Source of the DNA: Periplaneta americana
Lineage: Eukaryota; Arthropoda; Insecta; Blattodea; Blattidae
NCBI RefSeq assembly: GCF_040183065.1
Contig: NC_091128.1
Location: forward strand, 176,454,168-176,518,167
DNA length: 64,000 bases
Direction: 5' to 3'
Made by a program: the position numbers and the translations under genes. Below the pieces are notes generated by a model. It saw nothing but the letters and a program-made list of their open reading frames with translations. It ran no database searches and was not told where the DNA came from. Below are positions 55,582 through 64,000 of this stretch, piece by piece. Position 1 is the stretch's first letter, and the number at the start of each line of letters is the position of its first letter.

Positions 55582-57169
55582 AGAGTGATATATAAATACC
55601 TGTAAAAACATTCTGGGTGTAATGTAGAGGTAAAAATAAAACTAAAATGTTCTATACAACTTTTCTCGCAAATCCTGACTTTCAGAGTTATGATGCATAG
55701 TAGAGATGGTTAAAAAAAAGCTGGAACAGTTTATTTGAAACTGTTTCACAACTGAAACTGTTTCGTGATATAACCTGTTCCAAATGTTCCAAAGAGTGTT
55801 ACACTGCTCCAGTGATATCAAGGTTCCACCAGATATACATTTCAATTTCTAAACAGTTTTCCTCTTCTTTGTTGTCTGCAAATGCCATGTGTAGCACTAT
55901 CATTGAACTCCAATCGAAAGTAGATAATATAATATCCATGTTCCACACGGCCTTCGTGCAACAGTAACCTACGTAGAATCGCGCAATTTAATTGTACGAA
56001 TCTAATTCCCTAATAAATCTCCTAATTATTAGCTGTCCATTGATGGAGAATATGTTCATGGTGCCCTGACATAGTGTTAATTATTAATATACCGCGAAAA
56101 ATATCTTCGGCTAATGTCATCGTTATTAAACTCTTCTAGGGTTATAGCTATGCGTTATTTTTACTAAAATCGATTTATTTTTAATTGTAGTTATTTACTG
56201 TACCCTTAACAGTAACCTACGACAACTATCTTTCGTTGTCATAATACACTGAACAGCTGATTTAAAGACGATTCAAGGGCCTTGAAACATATTCCCGAAG
56301 CAGATGAGAGGTTCAAACAGTTGGAACAGTTGGCACTGATGTTGTAAACATATTCTTATGAAACTGTTATCTTTGAAACTGTTATTTTGGAACAGTTTCG
56401 TTCATGAAACAGTTACAGTCGAAACTGTTTCTTAAAAATAACAGTTTATCCCATCTCTAATGCATAGTGCCATATCTTTCCAGGCATAAACATGGGCCAG
56501 TAAAGCCTTTGACTGTGTCACATTTGAATACATAGTGACTGCGGTAGATATTTCTTATTCATACACCCCACTACAGTTGATTTCGACCTGATAGGGCTTT
56601 GTTTACTGTACGTAGGTATGTTCAGTTGTATGGCACTGTTGCAGTTCCTACAGTCAGCATGTCCCATAGGCACACATTTATTTTGTCGTTGGTTCAGTAG
56701 GCTTCAGTTGTGTACTGTAAGATAGATCATGCAACACCAGTTGCTTGGCCAGCCAGATCACCAGACTTCTACCTTTGGGGTCGTCTGAAGGTGCTTGTTT
56801 ATGCCACTCATATTCTGATGGCATCAAAATAGCTATGAAACAGTTCGGAATGAGTTGAACGGGGTCTGTAAAATTCTAAGATCAGTACATACCTACGTGC
56901 AGTAAACAAAGTCCTATCAGATCGAAATCAACTGTACGTAATAGGGGTGTACGAATAACAAACATCTAATGCAGTCGCTATGTAGGCGAGCATTACACAT
57001 CCGAAGGTTTTACTGGTCCATGTTTTTGATACCTAGCAAGATTGGACATTTTGCATCAATAACTCTGAAAGTAAGGGTTTGCGGGAAATGTTGTATAGAA
57101 CATTTTAGTTTTAGTTTTACCTCTACATTACCCCCCAGAAAGTTTTTACAGGTATTTATGAATCAGCTG
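55582..57169 (+). mobile_element. mariner-like transposon with about 115-bp inverted repeats
   Basis: The left end CAGAGTGATATATAAATACC through ACTTTCAGAGTTATGATGCA recurs inverted at 57050-57169. Near 56750 the plus strand reads ARSPDFYLWGRLKVLVYATH, the DDE-domain end of a mariner/IS630-type transposase. A second inverted pair (56565-56630, 56890-56960) lies inside. A hAT MITE has inserted at 55701. Confidence 0.78.
55701..56459. mobile_element. hAT MITE, 759 bp
   Basis: Ends TAGAGATGGTTAAA and TTTATCCCATCTCTA, flanked by an exact 8-bp ATGCATAG (55693-55700, 56460-56467). The body is made of GAAACTGTTTC-type repeats. TAGAGATGG ends are usual for one hAT branch. Confidence 0.9.
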
Positions 57170-57704
57170 CTAACTTATTAGTTTAGTGGTTAAATTCCGT
57201 TTACATTTCTAATTTATATAGTTTAATAATTTAAAAACACTACATTTTCACTGTAGAAGTGAAGAAAACTTTTATACAGAACAGAAAAACCTATAGACAA
57301 AATACTCATTATTAAACCCAATTATCTTAAAAGTTGATAAAGCAATATTCTATAAACAAATTTTACACAATTTTATAATGTAAATAATAACCACAATCAG
57401 CACGAATCATCATGAAACTGTGCAAATGGTCTCAAGCTTGCGAAACCACAATCTCCTTCATGTAGACATGTCAGATGTGAAGTTTGCTTGATGTCAAGCA
57501 TTTGATGCCAATAAACTTGATGTATTTAGACCAGCATAAAAATTACAGCTTTACATATAACATCAGAAAAGTGAAATTCTGATTTACACCAAATTAATAA
57601 ATTGTATTACCTTTGATTTTACTGCAATATATGGTCTAGTCTGCAGTAATTTGCCTTATGACTTGTAAGTGAAATACTGCATTTGAAAGAATTAGTGAAA
57701 GTAA

Positions 57705-58671
57705 GGCCCGATTGTATAAACCATTTAATCTTAGATCAGAGGTTAAATTGATCCTTGTTTCAGCTGAACTTGGAATTTTGTGTTGTATAAAGTCTAATCT
57801 GAGATTAATTTGTCTCAAACTAAAGTCAACTTTGACTGAAGAAATTTCTCCGATTAAGTTAGATGATCCAAGTTCAGTTATTTATTTTCTGTTTGAAATA
57901 TACGAGTGACAGATTGTGCAAATAAAATATCCATTATTATTAATATTAATAGATATGATAGGTACATTTATATATATTTCTTTCAATTTCTTGCCTTAAT
58001 ACACAAACAATCTTATATTTTATAAGGCTCTATCGTGTTCAGCCGTATCAAATAACATAACCTATAATTATATTATGTTTATAACAAGCATTAATTATTA
58101 ATGGATATGGTAGGTACATTCATAAATTTTCAATTAACTGTATTACTAAACGAAAATTATAAAGCTTTATTATGTTTAGCAGTATCAAACACCATAACAT
58201 GATAACAACTTGGAGAACAGTCAACCTTCTTCTTATTGTCCGCCATTATTTACATTGCACAAAAAACCAGTGTCTCCAACAGAGTGTAATACGGAAAGTC
58301 GCCAAAAAGTAGTTGTAAAGTCGCTAGATTTCTCATTATCAACAAAGAAAGATTAAATTTTGTCACTATGGGGTGCTAAAAAGGTCACTAAATCCCTATT
58401 TAAGCAATATAAAAGTTAAAAGAAATTGTTGTTGAAAAAGAGTTAAAGTCGCTAGATTGGCAACATTGAACAAACCTGTCCTCGCATCACGTATTTCACC
58501 TGTTTATGCGATGTTGCCAAATCCTTTTCACGTGAACTTAGACTGCATTTGAACCAAGGTAATTTGATCGCAGAAAAGTTTTATACAATAGAAGAAGTGT
58601 CTGAACTCGGTTCACTTTTCGATCTTCGATCAAAGTTGATCTTTAGTCAGGGAGTTTTATACAATTGGGCC
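57705..58671. mobile_element. PIF/Harbinger MITE, 967 bp
   Basis: Ends GGCCCGATTGTATAAACCAT and AGTTTTATACAATTGGGCC, flanked by TAA on both sides (57702-57704, 58672-58674). Subterminal GATCAAAG/GATCTTAGATCA repeats occur in both arms. There is no transposase. Confidence 0.87.
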
Positions 58672-58679
58672 TAAAAAAA

Positions 58680-59738
58680 AGACAAGTTGGTTTATAGTTT
58701 TAATAATTTTATACTATACTCTTGAATCCCATAGCGTGCAAATGTTTGTGCAATATTGTAACTTATTGTTTAGCATATTTCGGAAGACTGAGTGTGGTGG
58801 TCCTAGTCTGATAACTTCTCTGTTGATCTAATATGAACTCTTTTCTTTGTTCCTTTCTGCAGCTACTGACTATATGTATACAGCCCGTCATTTCAGTTGG
58901 CTCTCAAATAGGTTTGTCTTCAGATCGGAAATAATCAGATATTATCAGAGTTCAATGGAGCAAAATCCACTTTGTGGTTTGGAACACTATGACAGTACAG
59001 ATGTTGGCTGGTGTTGCAACTTGTTGATGGCTGTTAGTTGGTTGTGATTGATAATGTGGCTGCAAAGGGAATGTGAACATGAAATGTTCGGTTTAACAAT
59101 TCACTGCCAGAGCGTTTCCAACAGCTGGTCTTTTATGCTATATACGAATAATATGAAGAAAATGTGCAATAACATTGAAACTGTACTGCAAACCACCTGC
59201 ATATGGCGAGGAGTGTTGTGACATAGAGCATATCATTTTCTCCTATAAAAGAGAGAGAGGGGGGAGAGCTTGAGCTTGAGCAACCTGTGCTACCCCAAAG
59301 ACCCAAAGCTTGGGTAAAGATTAAAGGTATCCCCTTTACATGCCTCTACACGATTATAATACACACTTTTTTTTTTTTTAGAAAATGTCATCTTGAAACT
59401 GGGATGTGTATTATATTCACATGCAAACATCAGACTCAAATTCAAATGAATGCTCTGTTTATGCTACGGGATACTTGCTGAAGACCACTAACATTGCGGG
59501 TTCATGTTTCCTCGTCTTGTCGACAGTCCATTCATGTGCGTCACTTATTAGGTGACGAGGCATTTGGCTACTCGAGATATCTAACCTGATATCCTATTAC
59601 AAGGGAGGTACCATATGTGAACATAGAGAATTATGTTTACATATGTAATATTAACCTGAAGATGACCCGATGTTTTTGAAATCGTTTGTTATTAAAGACT
59701 TTTAATTATATTGGGTTCCAGCCCTTCGTTTATATTAC
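58680..59738. other. Intergenic, nothing firmly recognised
   Basis: Near 59655 the plus strand has CTGAAGATGACCCGATG followed by GAAATCG, a degraded form of the Penelope 3' motif, and may mark another relic. No gene was seen. Confidence 0.4.
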
Positions 59739-59740
59739 TA

Positions 59741-61319
59741 CAGTAAAACCCCGATCAGATGCTGTTCAAGGGACTGCGTGTAAACTGTGTATTAACCGGG
59801 ACCGCGTATCAGGCGGGTATACTAATTTTGACTTATAATACAGTATCTATTAGCAATTTTCTTTATTGAAATACATGATTCATGAAAGGTAATATAGTTT
59901 TACGCCATTATGTACAGACGTGGACAAATTATTAGCAAAATTGAAGATTTTTATTATATACTTTTACAAAATATGATTCTTCAATTCAGAATACAGTTGA
60001 CATTTTTGGGCATTTACACGTTATTAAAAAAATGAAGATTTGTATTGTATATTTTCAAAATTTGACGCTTCAATTTGGACTACAGTTGATATTTCGGATA
60101 TTTCCATATTATTAGCAAAACTGAAGATTTTTACAGTATATTTTTACTAAATCTGACTCTTCAATTTAGACTGCACTTCAGTTTTGCATATTTGCAAGTT
60201 ATTAGCAAAATTGAAGGTTTTTATTATGTATTTTCCAAAATTTGACTCTTCAATTTAGACTACAGTTGACATTTTTGAACATTTACAAATTATTAGCAAC
60301 ATTCAATATTTTCATTATATATTTTTTCAAAATTTGACTCTTCAATTTAGAATACACTTGACATATCTGTATAGGCCTATTTTTATCTACTGTAATGATA
60401 GAAATATGCAAACTTGTCAACTGTAGTCTAAATTAAAAAGTCAAATTTTGCAAACAGAATTATCGTAAAAATCGTCAATTTTGTTAATAATTTGTCCACG
60501 TCTGTAATTACTATACTGTATGTCAAAGACATTTACAATATGTAGTGTACTTAATTCTTTCGGAAAAAAGTAATTTATAGTTGTTTGCCATGTGCGTGTT
60601 CTCCAAGTCCTCATGTTTACCACACTTCAGTTTCTGCGATTACATCCTTCTGACGACGTCGTAACTGTAGTAATTGAGTCGCGATTTTTTATTATCGTTC
60701 TTAATATCGATGATGGGATTCTTAATGAATCAGAGAGTTGTTTCTGAGTAAGAGTACTGTTCTCATCGTACTTTCGTAAGATTTCCAATTTTTCCGACAC
60801 AAAGCGCTTTTCGTTTAACACTCATTGTAATCATATTCACAGACACTTCAATACACTAAGGGACAACAAACTGCCCAGCAAAAATTTCCAGAATTTTATT
60901 AGGGCCGAGTGAGGAATGCTGTTTGAGAGAGAGAGAGGGTTAGCAAGAGGGTGAGATATTGTAACTGTATGTAGGTTTTAAGCGCACAGGTAAAGAATCG
61001 AATAAGAGAGCGTAACAAGAGGGTGGGGTATACTAAGGTAAGAATGTTTAAATGTGCAGGTAAAGGGTCGAATACCAATCATTTTCAGGTTAATGGCACC
61101 AGTGAGTTCAGTGACCAAGATGTTTCATCGCTGTTACAGTACATTGCTGAAAATTACATCGAAAATATTCCACAAAAACAGCGTATTATGCGGGACTTGA
61201 GCGCAACAAACGGGGTATTTTATAAAGGCGTTATATATGAAATGTGCAGGGACCGGACAAAAAAAGCGTATTACATGGGATAGCATAATAAGCGGGCACG
61301 TCTTATCGAGGTTTTACTG
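59741..61319 (-). mobile_element. Tigger/pogo transposon relic, 1.58 kb
   Basis: Ends CAGTAAAACCCCGATCAG and TATCGAGGTTTTACTG, flanked by TA at 59739 and 61320. The minus-strand frame 60821-60627 reads KRFVSEKLEILRKYDENSTL, TQKQLSDSLRIPSSILRTII, the CENP-B/Psq DNA-binding region. The DDE domain is missing. A 590-bp MITE is inserted at 59915. The 86-codon plus frame at 61023 is unrecognised. Confidence 0.87.
59915..60504. mobile_element. Tc1/mariner MITE with internal tandem repeats
   Basis: Ends CAGACGTGGACAAATTATTA and TAATAATTTGTCCACGTCTG with TA on both sides. Between them are about five 90-bp tandem units, each with TTATTAGCAAAATTGAAG and TTTGACTCTTCAATTTAGAC (starts about 59931, 60022, 60109, 60199, 60289). 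Confidence 0.88.
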
Positions 61320-61810
61320 TAGATGAAACAGATTTGCAATTTTTCATTGCTCCCATATATAATCGACATCTAAAAATATATCCTTGAAATTCAGGTGTTA
61401 GAGCCATTTAAGATGTCCTCCCTCACATACCGTTGTCTACCACTCAAGACCTGGATCTTATAATGGGTACATCACCTACTCTCCACAGAGAAGCTTCTAT
61501 ATAGGCGACTGCCATTGACCTGCTTGCCAATTTAAATGGGATTCGACCACTCTCCCCAGGCCATTTTCACCTGGTTGGGCGCACAGCCAAAGGCTTGAAC
61601 CCAATGCCAACATCGAGAGATATTCCTCCAAGGTTCCACCAGCGATCCCTATAGTGCTTAGGGATTCCCTGGTTTCCTTGAGCCGATCACCATCAGTAGA
61701 TCACAATTGTCACGAGCATTATTGGCACCTGCCAGATAATCAGCCAAAGGCTGATAATTACTGACTTTTTCCTTGTATGTGTCAGAGACGATGCGTTCTC
61801 GTATTTTTTT
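61320..61810. other. Unrecognised moderately GC-rich sequence
   Basis: No open frame of note. The texture (CCACTCTCCCCAGGCCATTT) is unlike the AT-rich surroundings and may be an old repeat. Confidence 0.35.
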
Positions 61811-61813
61811 ATT

Positions 61814-62050
61814 ATTTTTTTTTTACTTGGTTATTTAACGACACTGTATCAACTACTAGTTATTTAGCGTCGATGGGATTGGTGATAGCGAGATGAGGCC
61901 GAGGATTCGCCATAGATTACCTGACATTCGCTTTGTGGTTGGAGAAAACCTCTGAAAAACTCAAACCAGGTAATCAGCCCAAGTAGGGATTGAACGCAAT
62001 TCCAGATCGGCAGACAAGCTCCTTAGCCGACTGAGCTATGCCGGTGGCTC
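61814..62050 (-). mobile_element. SINE family D copy, complete
   Basis: Reverse complement: GCCACCGGCATAGCTCAGTC, GTTCAATCCCTACTTGGGCT, GATTACCTGGTTTGAG, and the 3' end GTTGATACAGTGTCGTTAAA then AACCAAGTAAA. It abuts the LINE fragment at 62050. Confidence 0.87.
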
Positions 62051-62390
62051 TCGTAGTGGACTGTTACATCGACTACGAGAATCCTGCCCTCGTCTGTTAG
62101 GAGAAGGTCAGGTTTGCATCTTTCTTCACCAACGAGGTGCTCTGGCTCTCTAGATACGTTAAACCTGTGGGTTTCGGCCTATTCTCTCTATGATGGCATT
62201 GTGCCTGGGCATTTGTAGACCCTTGCCGGATATACATTCTCTGATCACGTGCCCTAGCACTTTTGGCTTTGATTTGCTGTTGTGGCAAAGGATTGATTTT
62301 TGTTTATCTGCTCTCACTAGGACTACGTTGACGTCGTTCATGTTGATTCTAAGCTTAAAGGCGTTGATGTACCTCTTAGAACACAACACG
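62050..62390 (-). mobile_element. R2-like LINE fragment with restriction-like endonuclease
   Basis: Minus strand: VLGHVIREC and MPRHNAIIERIG, then in a shifted frame PDLLLTDEGRILVVDVTVHY followed by E. A Cys/His motif followed by PD..VVDVTV is the C-terminal layout of R2/NeSL-clade LINEs, where the PD..D residues are the endonuclease centre. It is frame-broken, and its downstream end is lost at the SINE. Confidence 0.78.
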
Positions 62391-62751
62391 TTAGGGCAGT
62401 AGTGTCAGAGTTGTAAGCTCCAATACCGGTTGTGGAGCTAGATCAGAGCTTGAACTTGCTTATGTCTGCGGAAACACTGGAGCACGAAAGCAGTCTAGTG
62501 GAGCGCTCCGCTCCGTTTAGTCCCTGTCTGACATCGCTGCGTTAGGATCATAGAACCAGGAATTTGCCACAGAGTCATTGTTAAAATATTGTACTCCTTG
62601 ATCCTGGGACTTTAGTTTACACCAGTCCTCTCTCTCTGTATCTTTGATTCTGTTCCTGGCTTTCACCAACGCAGCCGGCATCATTGGGTAACAAAGTCTA
62701 AGATTTTGCAATTCATTTTGATTAATTTTCAGAAAAGTCTATGATATATAA

Positions 62752-63625
62752 TACGAATATTTATTTTCAGTCAATGACTTTACTATCAATATATGTAAGG
62801 TGCGAGTCCTTACATGATTTAATATTGTATGAACGTTTTCATCGGTTTCATACCGACATCATCAGATACAACATTCTATATAGCAATATCGTCACTAACA
62901 GGTACATATGTCTCTACAACCAAAATACAGTATATATTAATAAGCATACAATATGATAAAAACATGATAAAAACCAATATAATTAGGACATAAATATGTC
63001 TTTCTTGTGTGACTACACCCTACTGTCAAATGATTAAAAGCACACGTGTGATTACAATACTTGTACAAATATGTTTGCAGGTCTTCACTGATAAAATAAT
63101 AAAAAATAAAATTAAATCTGTATACTATATTGTGTGAAGAGATGCATTACAGTCTTTGAACTATGTTAACTGATTTGTTTGTACCCGTATTCTTGTTATC
63201 TCATTACTTCATGTCTTTTCACCTTCCAAATGTATGTACGTCATAGTATATAGACTGAGGTTGTGCCTTGAGTCTAATTATTCAAAGTTGTTATGGATAT
63301 CATTTGTATACGACGATATATTTCAATATTAGGTTGTCTTATGATGTTGCTTTGCGGCATATGCTTGAACGTGCATTATGAGCGGTGAGAGCGGTGAAGA
63401 GCATGTTTTTATCATATTGTATGCTTATTAATATATATTGTATTTTGGTTGTAGAGACATATGTACCTGTTAGTGATGATATTGCTATATAGAATGTTGT
63501 ATCTGATGATGTTGGTATGAAACTGACGAAAACGTTCATACAATATTAAATCATATAATGTAAGGACTCGCACCTTACATATATTGATAGTAAAGTCATT
63601 GACTGAAAATAAATATTCGTATTAT
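62752..63625. mobile_element. Large foldback element with hammerhead-like motif in each arm
   Basis: Arms 62752-62965 and 63405-63625 are inverted copies (ATACGAATATTTATTTTCAG, GGTGCGAGTCCTTACAT, GAACGTTTTC) around about 440 bp. Each arm has the motif CTGATGAT, stem, loop TATGAAA, stem, GAAAAC (minus at 62834-62866, plus at 63502-63535). No coding sequence and no clear target duplication were found. Confidence 0.8.
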
Positions 63626-63894
63626 AAAGCCTAAGATGGTTTTGGGGCTCTGCATTGGCGATTTTGAAGCCTGCCATCGCCAATTGCAGTGCATATTCCT
63701 GGATCTCTCCTTCCAGAGAGGGCCATCCTCGTCCTGAGATTAGACAATACCACCATCGTTGTCAAGTGGAGTATTCCCATTCCTCCATCCCTTAAACTGC
63801 AGTATAAAACATGATTAGTGGTTCTGGGATGGAGGTGCAGTATGGATTTGAAAATTTGCTGTAGTTTATTGTCTGCATCATTTAAATTGCAGTC

Positions 63895-64000
63895 GACCTG
63901 GTTGGCGAGTAGGTATAGCGCTGGCCTTCTATGCCGAAGGTTGCGGGCCAGGTCGATGGTATTTAAGTGTGCTTAAATGCGACAGGCTCATGTCAGTAGA
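63895..64000 (+). mobile_element. tRNA-derived SINE, family E, cut by window end
   Basis: GACCTGGTTGGCGAGTAGGT, ATAGCGCTGGCCTTCTATGC (tRNA-like A box and anticodon region), then GGCCAGGTCGATGGTATTTA and TGCGACAGGCTCATGTCAGT. The B-box segment expected between GCGGG and CCAGG is missing in this copy. Confidence 0.78.

Noticed and set aside
6990-63100. CRISPR arrays, bacterial operons or integrated phage
   Set aside because: No spaced identical short repeats, no Shine-Dalgarno-led gene strings and no phage proteins; all repeats are of eukaryotic element types.

Overview
The window is animal nuclear DNA and almost certainly insect. It is AT-rich, has long introns with GT..AG junctions, and is packed with eukaryotic transposable elements. 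The tRNA-headed SINEs, the LINE tails and the Penelope-like elements match repeats I associate with cockroaches (Blattodea, Periplaneta-like). That placement is inference; no species marker was tested.

One host gene was found and could be assembled completely: a plus-strand ortholog of PLEKHM2 (SKIP), the RUN/PH adaptor that couples Arl8-bearing lysosomes to kinesin-1. Eleven coding exons run from 9575 to 49479. They join in frame with canonical splice sites into a 1062-codon reading frame: N-terminal RUN domain (exons 1-3), a long Ser-rich, basic and acidic linker (exon 4), then the PH domain and the C-terminal PLEKHM2-type region (exons 5-11). Intron 2 is 14 kb. No other host gene could be supported.

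Upstream of the gene (1-9500) lie SINEs, a MITE, an internally deleted mariner, a mariner relic, a solo LTR with a 4-bp target duplication, and a short hAT MITE. Intron 2 holds a 1-kb hAT derivative, several MITEs, a SINE, LINE fragments and a nine-copy minisatellite. Intron 3 holds a Tigger/pogo relic and a probable piggyBac relic with a Harbinger MITE inside it. Intron 5 holds a MITE that carries one SINE and has itself split another. Intron 6 holds a LINE reduced to its two ends. Intron 7 holds a mariner-like relic split by a Penelope foldback. Intron 8 holds a solo LTR split by a 3-kb TTAA-flanked transposon, then a foldback-like element split by a hAT MITE. Intron 10 holds LINE fragments. 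Downstream (49480-64000) are more LINE, hAT, mariner-like, Harbinger and Tigger copies, an R2-like endonuclease fragment and a second large foldback.

The most interesting points are three. First, the TTAA-flanked element encodes a Mutator-like DDE transposase with frameshifts in A-runs. Second, the Penelope foldback has a GIY-YIG C-terminus in each arm. Third, a hammerhead-like hairpin motif (CTGANGAT, paired stem, GAAA) recurs in several inverted-repeat elements with compensatory stem changes.
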